A DNA stretch of 64,000 bases, from NCBI RefSeq assembly GCF_008830365.1, contig NZ_WBKI01000010.1, positions 1-64,000 on the forward strand, given 5' to 3'. Under the pieces are notes generated by a model. It did not search any database. It was not told where the DNA came from and worked only from the letters and a program-made list of their open reading frames with translations. The stretch comes from Serratia proteamaculans. Lineage in GTDB: Bacteria; Pseudomonadota; Gammaproteobacteria; Enterobacterales; Enterobacteriaceae. Of the stretch, positions 17,400-25,289 are shown piece after piece. Within the stretch, counting starts at the first letter, position 1. Each line of letters opens with the position of its first letter. A program made the position numbers and the translations under genes.

Positions 17400-18350
17400 T
17401 TACTTCGCTGCCAGACGCTTTTCGATCGCGTCCATCAGCATGCCGGTGATCGACACCGGGAAGGCCGCTTCGATTTCGCGCGCGCAGGTTGGGCTGGTGA
17501 CGTTGATTTCGGTCAGTCGATCGCCAATCACGTCCAGGCCAACAAAGATCAGCCCTTTTTCTTTCAGCGTCGGGGCTACCGCACGTGCAATTTTCCAGTC
17601 GCTTTCGCTCAGCGGACGCGCTTCACCCCGGCCACCGGCCGCCAGGTTACCGCGGGTTTCGCCCTGCGCCGGAATACGTGCCAGGCAGTAAGGCACCGGC
17701 TCACCGTCCACCACCAGAATGCGTTTATCGCCTTCCTTGATCGCCGGAATGAAGTTCTGCGCCATGCAGAAACGGCTGCCGTGTTCGGTCAGGGTTTCGA
17801 TAATCACCGACAGATTCGGGTCATCCTGTTTCACGCGGAAGATTGACGCGCCGCCCATGCCGTCCAGCGGCTTGAGGATGATGTCGCCATGCTGCTGGTG
17901 GAATTTGCGGATGTGCGCTGCGCTGCGGCTGACCAAAGTGTCCGGCGTCAGTTCCGGGAACCAGGCGGTGAACAGCTTTTCGTTGCAGTCACGCAGGCTC
18001 TGCGGCTTGTTGACCACCAGCGTGCCCTTGACCTCTGCGCGCTCGAGAATATAGGTCGCGTAGATGTATTCGGTATCGAACGGCGGATCTTTACGCATCA
18101 GGATCACGTCCAGATCCTGCAGCGCCAGATCCTGCTCGCTACCAAAGCTGAACCAGCTCTCTTTATCTTCTTTCACGCTCAGCAGGCGGGTGCGGGCGCG
18201 GCCGTCACCGGCGTGCAGATAGAGATCGTCCATCTCCATATAGTGCAGTTCCCAGCCACGGCGCTGCGCTTCGAGCAGCATGGCGAAGCTGGTGTCTTTC
18301 TTGATATTGATGGAGGCGATAGGGTCCATCACGATGCCGAGCTTAATCAT
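17400..18350 (-). CDS. gshB: Glutathione synthetase
   Basis: ATP-grasp ligase (316 aa) that joins glycine to gamma-glutamylcysteine, the second step of glutathione synthesis. Conserved blocks are IVMDPIASINIKKDTSFAML, LMRKDPPFDTEYIYATY, ILKPLDGMGGASIFRV, GDKRILVVDGEPVP, ARIPAQGETRGNLAAGG and GLDVIGDRLTEINVTSPTC. ATG 18350 is chosen because AGGAGAAAAG directly precedes it and MIKLGIVMDP is the family N-terminus; a longer frame to 18443 would run back into rsmE. It follows rsmE by 10 bp. Confidence 0.97.
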   Translation of the reverse strand: MIKLGIVMDPIASINIKKDTSFAMLLEAQRRGWELHYMEMDDLYLHAGDGRARTRLLSVKEDKESWFSFGSEQDLALQDLDVILMRKDPPFDTEYIYATYILERAEVKGTLVVNKPQSLRDCNEKLFTAWFPELTPDTLVSRSAAHIRKFHQQHGDIILKPLDGMGGASIFRVKQDDPNLSVIIETLTEHGSRFCMAQNFIPAIKEGDKRILVVDGEPVPYCLARIPAQGETRGNLAAGGRGEARPLSESDWKIARAVAPTLKEKGLIFVGLDVIGDRLTEINVTSPTCAREIEAAFPVSITGMLMDAIEKRLAAK

Positions 18351-18360
18351 CTTTTCTCCT

Positions 18361-19092
18361 TTAACCCAGATCGCCGAAACGTACCTGCAAAGCGGTAATC
18401 GCGGTGAGCGCTGTGGTTTCTGTACGCAGAACGCGTGGCCCAAGCAGGATATCAGTAAATCCGTGGCCTGTGGTCATCGCAATTTCGCCTGTTGATAAAC
18501 CGCCTTCCGGCCCGATCAGCAGGCGGACATGTTCCACCGGCAGCGGCAGGGTATTGATGCTGTGGCTGGCGCGCGGGTGCAGGTTGAGCTTCAGGCTGCC
18601 ATCCTGCTCGGCACACCAGGCTTCCAGTTGCATTGCCTCGCGGATTTCCGGGATGCGGTTACGGCCACACTGTTCGCAGGCGGCGATGGCTATCTTCTGC
18701 CACTGCTGAATTTTTTTCGCCAGGCGTTCGCCGTCCAACTTTACGCCGCAGCGCTCGGAAAACAGCGGGGTGATGACGTTAACCCCCAGTTCGATGGATT
18801 TCTGAATGGTGAATTCCATCTTTTCACCGCGAGAAATCACCTGGCCCAGATGCAGATTGAGCGGTGATTCACGGTCTTCCCGTTGCCCGGCGCTGAGCTG
18901 CACCTGCACGCTTTTCTTGTCGACATGGGTGATCTCGGCGTCGAACACCTGATTGCTGCCGTCGAATAACTGCAGTGCCTGCCCGGTGTTCATGCGCAGT
19001 ACACGCCCGATATGGTTGGCGGCGTCTTCGCTTAAGAAGATTTCCGCATTGTCGATCAACGGCTGCGGGTGATAAATACGGGGTATACGCAT
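18361..19092 (-). CDS. rsmE: 16S rRNA (uracil-1498-N3)-methyltransferase
   Basis: SPOUT-class methyltransferase (243 aa) that makes m3U1498 in 16S rRNA. An N-terminal PUA-like domain ([32 protein letters not shown]) is followed by the SPOUT knot with [36 protein letters not shown] and [20 protein letters not shown]. The start MRIPRIYHP matches the family; a frame extending to 19176 is not supported and would cross a dispersed repeat. Upstream gene of the rsmE-gshB pair. Confidence 0.97.
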   Translation of the reverse strand: MRIPRIYHPQPLIDNAEIFLSEDAANHIGRVLRMNTGQALQLFDGSNQVFDAEITHVDKKSVQVQLSAGQREDRESPLNLHLGQVISRGEKMEFTIQKSIELGVNVITPLFSERCGVKLDGERLAKKIQQWQKIAIAACEQCGRNRIPEIREAMQLEAWCAEQDGSLKLNLHPRASHSINTLPLPVEHVRLLIGPEGGLSTGEIAMTTGHGFTDILLGPRVLRTETTALTAITALQVRFGDLG

Positions 19093-19123
19093 GTGAATAT
19101 TCGATCCTGACTTAAGGGTGTAG

Positions 19124-19147
19124 GCGGCTTGAAAGGCGACGGGTATA
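19124..19147. repeat. Half copy of the CTTGAAAGGCGAnGGGTAT repeat
   Basis: The segment GCGGCTTGAAAGGCGACGGG followed by TATA matches the right arm of the elements at 52988-53033, 54811-54853 and 42371-42402. It lies between rsmE and endA. A shorter fragment (CTTTCAAGTTGCGGC) is found at 17298-17312 between yqgE and gshB. Confidence 0.6.
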
Positions 19148-19154
19148 TAGTAGG

Positions 19155-19850
19155 TTAGCCCTTTCGTTGCTGGCAAGCCTGTTGAATATAGGGATTATGG
19201 TTGCCCTGTACCTTAGCGATGCGTGCTTCGCGCAGGCATTCCCACTGGTTGACCGGATACTGGCGGTTCCACACCTCGAAAAGCTGGGTCTGCTGGCGTG
19301 AAAGCCGCAGTTGGTAGCGGTCGCGCATATAGAAGTAGGTGCGGGCGATCGCACCACGGGCGCGGACCGGCGGTTCGGCCTGCTTATTTTTGAAGTCCAC
19401 TTTCATCGGGCACTGGCCATACTGGCCCTCGCCGCCTTTCCACTGGCTGTACATAAAGTTATTACGATCGCCATTCACTTCACCTATCGCCGGCTGCAGG
19501 TTGTGCAAATCGGTTTCGATTTGGCGGTAGCCGGCATCTTTATTGCAGTTTTTGCGGCCGCCCTGTTGCCAGCACTGCAATTGGTGGCCGAACTGCCAGG
19601 CCGGAACCACGTGTTCCCATTCGATACGTTGCGCGCGTTGGGCATTTTTACGCGCCTGATAGCCACAACTGTTCAGATTGGGAATGCCTTTCTTGCCCTG
19701 CCAGTCGATCCGGCAGCCGCAGTAGAAGGAGCCAGGCGCGTCCTGATTGATTTTGGCCGCTGCCGCCTTGGCCTGAGAAAAGTTATTGATGCCGTACGCC
19801 TGTGCGGCACCGGCAGAGAGAACCACCAAAAATAAAATTTTGCGAAGCAT
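19155..19850 (-). CDS. endA: Endonuclease I (periplasmic DNase)
   Basis: Periplasmic nuclease (231 aa) that makes double-strand breaks in DNA. The signal peptide is evident ([18 protein letters not shown], cut near residue 18). The beta-beta-alpha metal site is [13 protein letters not shown], followed by [21 protein letters not shown] and several conserved cysteines ([21 protein letters not shown]) that form disulfides. Length and order next to rsmE and sprT match the enterobacterial gene. Confidence 0.97.
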   Translation of the reverse strand: MLRKILFLVVLSAGAAQAYGINNFSQAKAAAAKINQDAPGSFYCGCRIDWQGKKGIPNLNSCGYQARKNAQRAQRIEWEHVVPAWQFGHQLQCWQQGGRKNCNKDAGYRQIETDLHNLQPAIGEVNGDRNNFMYSQWKGGEGQYGQCPMKVDFKNKQAEPPVRARGAIARTYFYMRDRYQLRLSRQQTQLFEVWNRQYPVNQWECLREARIAKVQGNHNPYIQQACQQRKG

Positions 19851-19951
19851 ATTCCAAAACAGCTCAAAATTGGAAAAGCAGGCAGGGTAGCGGAAGTTGA
19901 CAGTCGTAGCAAACGACGATATTGGCTTGTTTTAACGTATAAATCGTTTCG

Positions 19952-20464
19952 CTAAATGGGCTCACCGGCAAAAAATTTCAGCTTGTCGCCACACTGGCGG
20001 CAGCGATATTCACTTTCTCCGCGCATCACCCGATTATGGCGGCGCACTGTGAGCTGGTGCTGTTGGCAACTGCAGCGGTAGGGGTAGGTTTTGCTCTGCA
20101 CCGAGGCAATCTCAAACTGGTGGGTACGGCTGGCGGGCACCTGCAATACGCTTTCCATCATCCAGCGCCATTCGCGGCCGTGCGGCGGTACGCGGCCAAA
20201 CTGACGGAATACCAGCAGGTGCGCCAGTTCATGCGGCACCACCTCATCGATAAACGACTGTTGGTTTTCCATCAGCAGAACCGGATTCAGTCGGATTTCC
20301 CAGGCTTGTAGCCAGGCGGTGCCCGCGCTGGTGCCACGTTGCTGGTAAACGACTTTGGGCTCGGGGAACTCGACGGAAAAGTGCTGACGGGCCAGCTGCA
20401 GTTTATCTCGCAGACAGCGCATCGCCGCCTGTTGCAGCGCAATGGGGATTCTTACTTTGTTCAT
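19952..20464 (-). CDS. sprT: SprT family zinc metalloprotein
   Basis: SprT-like protein (170 aa) with the metalloprotease-type motif HELAH in [17 protein letters not shown] and a C-terminal zinc ribbon of C-x-C and C-x2-C pairs ([19 protein letters not shown]). Eukaryotic relatives (Spartan) cut DNA-protein crosslinks; the bacterial role is not established. [12 protein letters not shown] is the family N-terminus, so ATG 20464 is used rather than the upstream codon at 20500. Last gene of the conserved speC-to-sprT block. Confidence 0.94.
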   Translation of the reverse strand: MNKVRIPIALQQAAMRCLRDKLQLARQHFSVEFPEPKVVYQQRGTSAGTAWLQAWEIRLNPVLLMENQQSFIDEVVPHELAHLLVFRQFGRVPPHGREWRWMMESVLQVPASRTHQFEIASVQSKTYPYRCSCQQHQLTVRRHNRVMRGESEYRCRQCGDKLKFFAGEPI

Positions 20465-20633
20465 TGCGGCTAGCTTAAGCAATGGCGAACCGGCTGGCAA
20501 TAAGACGCAAAACTAATTTGCTGACAACCGACAGACAGGTTTTTCACCGCATTGATAACCCGATCGATGCTGATGGATTGTAATCATTGTGTTAACTGCG
20601 GGATAATAAAGGGTACATGCTGAGTCTGTACCT

Positions 20634-20691
20634 GTAGGGGACGAATATATTCGTCCCGATTAACACGGGCGCAGTATACAGCGTCCCTACA
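20634..20691. repeat. Small palindromic element with TGTAGGG termini
   Basis: Terminal inverted repeats TGTAGGG (20634-20640) and CCCTACA (20685-20691) enclose a perfect 20-bp palindrome GGGACGAATATATTCGTCCC (20638-20657). The same opening TGTAGGGGCG occurs after qseC at 58759-58782. Together this looks like a dispersed, REP-like intergenic element. The rest of the 370-bp gap 20465-20834 between divergent sprT and the fumarase gene must hold both promoters; I see no gene in it. Confidence 0.7.
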
Positions 20692-20834
20692 AACCAGCAG
20701 GGTATTATGCGATTTAGCGCAATAACCGACTGATTAAAAATACGTAAGGTGTGGGGAGTTTTCTGACGCGGCCTGCCCCGAGCTGGCTGAGTAAGTGTGA
20801 ATTTAACGCAGCTGATGTTGCAAGTGAGAGATCA

Positions 20835-22481
20835 ATGTCGAATAAACCGTTCCATTATCAAGATCCGTTCCCGCTGAAGAAAGATGACACCGAATACTAT
20901 CTGTTGAGCCGCGATCACGTTTCCGTGAGCGAGTTTGAAGGCCAGGAAGTGCTGAAAGTGGCCCCCGAAGCGTTAACCCTCCTTGCTCAGCACGCGTTCC
21001 ATGATGCCTCATTCATGCTGCGTCCGGCACACCAGCAGCAGGTGGCCGATATCCTCAAGGATCCGGACGCCAGCGAAAACGACAAGTACGTTGCGCTGCA
21101 ATTTTTACGTAACTCAGAAATCGCCGCCAAGGGTATTTTACCGACCTGCCAGGATACCGGCACCGCCATCATCGTCGGCAAAAAGGGCCAGCGCGTCTGG
21201 ACCGGTGGCGGTGACGAAGCGGCATTGTCTCGTGGGGTGTACAACACCTTTATTGAAGACAACCTGCGCTATTCGCAAAACGCCGCGCTGGATATGTACA
21301 ACGAGGTCAACACCGGCAGCAACTTGCCTGCCCAGATCGATCTCTACAGCGTCGACGGTGAAGAATACAAATTCCTGTGCATCGCCAAAGGCGGTGGTTC
21401 AGCCAATAAAACCTATCTCTACCAGGAAACCAAAGCGTTGCTGTCACCGGGCAAGCTAAAGGATTATCTGGTCGAGAAAATGCGCACGCTGGGTACCGCA
21501 GCCTGTCCGCCTTACCACGTGGCGTTTGTTATCGGCGGGACCTCGGCCGAAGCGACGTTGAAAACCGTCAAGCTGGCCTCGACCAAGTACTACGATGGCC
21601 TGCCAACCGAAGGTAACGAACACGGCCAGGCATTCCGCGACGTGGTGCTGGAAGAAGAATTACTGAAAGAAGCGCAGAATCTGGGGCTGGGCGCGCAGTT
21701 TGGCGGCAAATACTTTGCGCACGACATCCGCGTGGTGCGCCTGCCGCGCCATGGCGCATCCTGTCCGGTGGGCATGGGGGTTTCCTGTTCCGCTGACCGT
21801 AACATCAAGGGCAAGATTAACCGTGACGGTATCTGGCTGGAAAAGCTGGAGCACAATCCGGGCAAGTTTATTCCGCAGGAACTGCGTCAGGCTGGGGAAG
21901 GCGAGGCCGTCAAGATTGACCTCAACCGCCCAATGGCCGAGATCCTCAAGCAGCTGTCACAATTCCCGGTGTCCACCCGCCTGTCGCTGAGCGGTACTAT
22001 CATTGTGGGGCGTGACATTGCGCATGCCAAGCTGAAAGAGCGTCTGGACAACGGTGAAGGTCTGCCGCAGTACGTCAAGGATCACCCGATTTATTACGCC
22101 GGTCCGGCCAAAACGCCGGACGGTTACGCTTCGGGTTCACTGGGGCCAACCACCGCCGGGCGTATGGACTCTTACGTTGATCTGCTGCAGTCCCACGGCG
22201 GCAGCATGATCATGCTGGCCAAGGGTAACCGCAGCCAGCAGGTGACTGACGCCTGCCACAAACACGGTGGCTTCTACCTCGGTAGCATTGGCGGCCCGGC
22301 AGCGGTGCTGGCGCAGCAGAGCATCAAGAGCCTGACCTGCGTCGAATACCCTGAACTGGGAATGGAAGCGATCTGGAAAATTGAAGTGGAAGATTTCCCA
22401 GCGTTTATTCTGGTGGATGATAAAGGCAATGACTTCTTCCAGAAGATCCAGGCCGGCCAGTGTTCTCGCTGCGTGAAGTAA
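20835..22481 (+). CDS. fumA: Class I fumarate hydratase (FumA/FumB type)
   Basis: Iron-sulfur fumarase (548 aa) that interconverts fumarate and malate in the TCA cycle. It nearly matches E. coli FumA/FumB along the whole length. Blocks with likely [4Fe-4S] ligands are [10 protein letters not shown] and [14 protein letters not shown]; the C-terminal domain has [34 protein letters not shown] and [11 protein letters not shown]. The protein ends in a CSRCVK tail. ATG 20835 (MSNKPFHYQ) matches the family and follows GAGAG. Sequence alone does not separate FumA from FumB. A strong hairpin follows. It is a single gene between sprT and the AraC gene. Confidence 0.95.
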   Translation: MSNKPFHYQDPFPLKKDDTEYYLLSRDHVSVSEFEGQEVLKVAPEALTLLAQHAFHDASFMLRPAHQQQVADILKDPDASENDKYVALQFLRNSEIAAKGILPTCQDTGTAIIVGKKGQRVWTGGGDEAALSRGVYNTFIEDNLRYSQNAALDMYNEVNTGSNLPAQIDLYSVDGEEYKFLCIAKGGGSANKTYLYQETKALLSPGKLKDYLVEKMRTLGTAACPPYHVAFVIGGTSAEATLKTVKLASTKYYDGLPTEGNEHGQAFRDVVLEEELLKEAQNLGLGAQFGGKYFAHDIRVVRLPRHGASCPVGMGVSCSADRNIKGKINRDGIWLEKLEHNPGKFIPQELRQAGEGEAVKIDLNRPMAEILKQLSQFPVSTRLSLSGTIIVGRDIAHAKLKERLDNGEGLPQYVKDHPIYYAGPAKTPDGYASGSLGPTTAGRMDSYVDLLQSHGGSMIMLAKGNRSQQVTDACHKHGGFYLGSIGGPAAVLAQQSIKSLTCVEYPELGMEAIWKIEVEDFPAFILVDDKGNDFFQKIQAGQCSRCVK

Positions 22482-22492
22482 CTCTCGCAAAG

Positions 22493-22520
22493 ACTTGTCG
22501 CCCGTTATCGGGCGGCAAGT
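22493..22520 (+). terminator. Terminator hairpin after fumA
   Basis: Stem ACTTGTCGCCCG / CGGGCGGCAAGT around TTAT with one mismatch, 11 bp after the stop codon. The U tract is short. Confidence 0.6.
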
Positions 22521-22650
22521 TCCCACCTTGATCAGACCCAGTGTAAAGTCCTGTAGCCCGCTGGACGCCGCGTTTTAACCTGTATACCCTACGTGCGGAG
22601 CAGTAACACACGTATAAAGGCATATTTGGCACAGAAGGCTCGGCAAATAC

Positions 22651-23517
22651 ATGGAAACGCAGGAAAATCATATCAGGGAATTGCTGGTCTGGATTGAAGA
22701 CAACCTGACCAACCCGCTATCATTGGATATCGTTTCTGCCAAATCAGGCTACTCGAAATGGTATCTGCAACGAATGTTCAAAACGCAGACCGGCCTGTCG
22801 CTGGCTTCCTATATTCGGGCCCGCCGCTTGTATCTCGCCGCTTTTGCCCTGCGCTTTACGCAAAAAACCATTCTTGATATTTCCATTGAATATCAGTTTG
22901 ATAACCAACAAACCTTTTCCCGTTGCTTCAAGAAGCACTTTGCCGAATCCCCCAGCGTTTATCGCCACGCCCGCAAGCAGGACTTCAGCCATCTGGTTCG
23001 TTCGTTATCGGCTAACCAACCCGGCGATATTCAGGTCGACTGTATCAAAGTAGGCGAAGGGCAGTACGCGATTAAAGGGAAAAGTTATGCTTACCACCTC
23101 GATATTGCCGATCTGGATAAGTCGCATCTGCACATTCGCAGCAAAATCAGAGAGAGATTCTATCATTCGGTGGCCAGCCGACCGGCGTTGACCTATTCGC
23201 TTACCCAATTTATACCAGATGGGGAGCAGGTCAGGGTGGAGTATGCCCTCGGCGTGGCGGCGGATTGCCCGGTCAGTGATGATGCCGGTCTTGAGCTATG
23301 GCAGGAAATTCACGGCGATTTTTGCCGCTTTTGTTACTCTGGCAAACCGGTGGCCTTACACGACCATGTGATACAGATTTACACCCAGGCATTACCGGAA
23401 TTGGGCCTGGCCCGCAGACAAGGGCCAGACCTGACGATGTTCAACTATTCGCTGAACGAACGGGAGGAGTTGCATCTTGAGCTCCAGCATCTGGTGCCTG
23501 TAACTCCCCTTGGTTGA
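22651..23517 (+). CDS. AraC-family regulator, Rob-like
   Basis: Protein of 288 aa laid out as Rob: an N-terminal AraC/XylS DNA-binding domain with two helix-turn-helix motifs (about 8-105; SGYSKWYLQRMFKTQTGLSLASYIRARRL and SIEYQFDNQQTFSRCFKKHF) and a C-terminal GyrI-like ligand-binding domain (about 120-285). It is not Rob itself by length and context but is of the MarA/SoxS/Rob/TetD group. It points toward the molybdenum genes and its 3' end overlaps the opposite-strand xdhC by 77 bp. A role in controlling that cluster is inference. Confidence 0.9.
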   Translation: METQENHIRELLVWIEDNLTNPLSLDIVSAKSGYSKWYLQRMFKTQTGLSLASYIRARRLYLAAFALRFTQKTILDISIEYQFDNQQTFSRCFKKHFAESPSVYRHARKQDFSHLVRSLSANQPGDIQVDCIKVGEGQYAIKGKSYAYHLDIADLDKSHLHIRSKIRERFYHSVASRPALTYSLTQFIPDGEQVRVEYALGVAADCPVSDDAGLELWQEIHGDFCRFCYSGKPVALHDHVIQIYTQALPELGLARRQGPDLTMFNYSLNEREELHLELQHLVPVTPLG

Positions 23518-24493
23518 CCGATCGAGCGGCGGTAGTGCGGTTTTTCTGCTGCACGATATCCGCCATCACCGCCAACGCGATCTCCGCCGGGGTTTTACTG
23601 CCGAGCGGCAGGCCTATCGGGGCATGAATACGTTCCAGCTCTTGCGGGCTGAATTCGGCAATCTGTTGCAGACGCTGGCGCCGCCGTGCGCTGTTGCGCA
23701 ATGACCCCATGGCACCAATGTAAAATGCCGGGGTGTGGATCGCCTCCATCAGTGTCAGATCGTCCATGCGCGGATCGTGGGTCAGCGCCACAATCGCAGT
23801 ATTGGCGTGGCAGCCGCCGTCTTCAATAAACTTGGCCGGGAACTGACGCAGCAGTGTCACGTTGGATCGGAGCTGCGGGGCGAAATTATCCAGCGCCTCT
23901 GGTCGGTTTTCACACACCAACACTTCAAATCCCAATGAACTGGCGAAATCGGCGCAGTACAGCGCCACGCTGGACAACCCGGCGATCAGCAGACGTGGTG
24001 CCGCGGCAATATGCAGAGTGACTTGCGGGCCACGGCGCTCCACCTGGGTAGCGCTGGCGAAGTCGGTCAACGTCAGGCTGGAACAGGCATCGGGCAGGGT
24101 CAGGCGTTTGACCAGCGCATGGTGTCCGTTCAACGCACCGGCAATTTGGGTCAGATAGGCAATGCTGTCATCACCGGTTGGCAGGAATTCAATCAGCACC
24201 TCGAGCACGCCGCCGCAGGGCAGCGCCACGTTCGGTTCCAGGCCTCCTTCACCGTAACGGATCACCTGGCTGGCCGCCTGATACTCTCCGGCCGCCACGC
24301 GCCGCAGAAAATCTTCTTCTACACAGCCGCCCGACAACGAACCGCAATAATGCCCATCCTGGGTGGCTACCAGCAGTGCCCCTGGCGATCGCGGCGAAGA
24401 GCCATAGGTGTTCAGTACGGTGCACAGCCACACAGGTTGTTGCTTCAGCCAGCTTATCGCCTGGTTGACCACGGTGATATCGAGATGTTGCAT
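23441..24493 (-). CDS. XdhC/CoxI family Mo-cofactor insertion protein
   Basis: Protein of 350 aa related to XdhC/PaoD, chaperones that bind molybdenum cofactor, help its sulfuration and load it into xanthine-oxidase-family enzymes. The N-terminal CoxI domain carries LNTYGSSPRSPGALLV and GSLSGGCVEEDFL; the C-terminal XdhC Rossmann domain carries RLLIAGLSSVALYCADFA, ALTHDPRMDD, FYIGAMGSLRN and IHAPIGLPLGSKTPAEIALAVMADI. ATG 24493 (MQHLDITVV) is used; longer forms lack a ribosome site. The last ~26 residues form an unconserved tail inside the overlap with the AraC gene. It is co-transcribed with the mocA-like gene 7 bp upstream. Confidence 0.92.
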   Translation of the reverse strand: MQHLDITVVNQAISWLKQQPVWLCTVLNTYGSSPRSPGALLVATQDGHYCGSLSGGCVEEDFLRRVAAGEYQAASQVIRYGEGGLEPNVALPCGGVLEVLIEFLPTGDDSIAYLTQIAGALNGHHALVKRLTLPDACSSLTLTDFASATQVERRGPQVTLHIAAAPRLLIAGLSSVALYCADFASSLGFEVLVCENRPEALDNFAPQLRSNVTLLRQFPAKFIEDGGCHANTAIVALTHDPRMDDLTLMEAIHTPAFYIGAMGSLRNSARRRQRLQQIAEFSPQELERIHAPIGLPLGSKTPAEIALAVMADIVQQKNRTTAARSVNQGELQAPDAGAQDATPPVRSANS

Positions 24494-24500
24494 GGGTGAT

Positions 24501-25085
24501 TTACTCGCTGGCCGGTAGCTGTGACGGAAGATCAATATCCTGCACCACTGTAGGTTGATCAAGAGAAAGCAGGTACATCGACTGCCCTTTAAGCAGTTCA
24601 CGTGCGCCATTATCACCACGCAATTGGCCAAGTTGTTTGCGCAAAAGGGCGGAAAATCCAACCGGATGGCCCGGCTGCTGCAGGAAACTGGGACGGACGA
24701 TGGCGTGTTGCGATAAGGCGGCAGCCACCTGCTGGAAAACGCCCGGCGTGACGAAGGGCATATCCGCTAAATGTATCAACCAGCCTTGCCAGTGCGGCGT
24801 AGCCTTAACCCCGGCGGCGATGGAGTCCCCCAGACCCGCACTGGCCAACAGCGTGACCGGCACCTGATAGACGGCGCAAACCTGTTGCACCTGAAGGTTA
24901 TCCGGCCGGGTGACGACCCATACCGGCAGGCCCGAAGCCAACGCCTGACGCAGCGTATGTTCAAACAGCGAGCGTTGTCGGCCGGACTGATCCGCAAACT
25001 CGGCATTCAATTTATTGCCTTCGCCACCGGCCTGAGAGAAGCGTTCCCCACGTCCGGCGGCGGCGATCACTATGCCCGCCGTCAT
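24501..25085 (-). CDS. MobA/MocA-like molybdenum cofactor nucleotidyltransferase
   Basis: NTP-transferase of 194 aa. The N-terminal nucleotide-binding loop reads GIVIAAAGRGERF, followed by NKLNAEF, WVVTRPDNL, LLASAGLGDSIAAGV, HLADMPFVTPGVF and RPSFLQQPGHPVGF. The last motif resembles MocA, which makes the molybdopterin cytosine dinucleotide used by xanthine-oxidase-family enzymes. With XdhC directly downstream and the oxidoreductase genes divergent, MCD synthesis for that enzyme is the likely job. Nucleotide specificity cannot be proved from sequence alone. Confidence 0.9.
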   Translation of the reverse strand: MTAGIVIAAAGRGERFSQAGGEGNKLNAEFADQSGRQRSLFEHTLRQALASGLPVWVVTRPDNLQVQQVCAVYQVPVTLLASAGLGDSIAAGVKATPHWQGWLIHLADMPFVTPGVFQQVAAALSQHAIVRPSFLQQPGHPVGFSALLRKQLGQLRGDNGARELLKGQSMYLLSLDQPTVVQDIDLPSQLPASE

Positions 25086-25129
25086 CTTACCCGCCCGAAT
25101 TTGCGCAACTTATTATTACCTTACTAAAA

Positions 25130-25208
25130 ATATGTGTTTTTGATATGTGTTTTTCTTGAAAACAGCATGTTAATCATCACATAATTTTGGTTATAAGCAT
25201 ATGCTTAT
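25130..25208. promoter_or_regulatory. Candidate operator region of the molybdenum locus
   Basis: The 204-bp gap between divergent mocA and the large-subunit gene holds two direct repeats ATATGTGTTTTT (25130-25141 and 25143-25154, 13-bp period) and a perfect 16-bp palindrome ATAAGCATATGCTTAT (25193-25208). These are plausible regulator sites. The region is markedly AT-rich compared with its neighbours. Confidence 0.4.
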
Positions 25209-25289
25209 GACGTCTACGGCAAGGTCGTCAGCGTTTGCGCAACACCACCGCTGAACACAAAAATAAAATAAAGAAACAAAGGACTTTTT

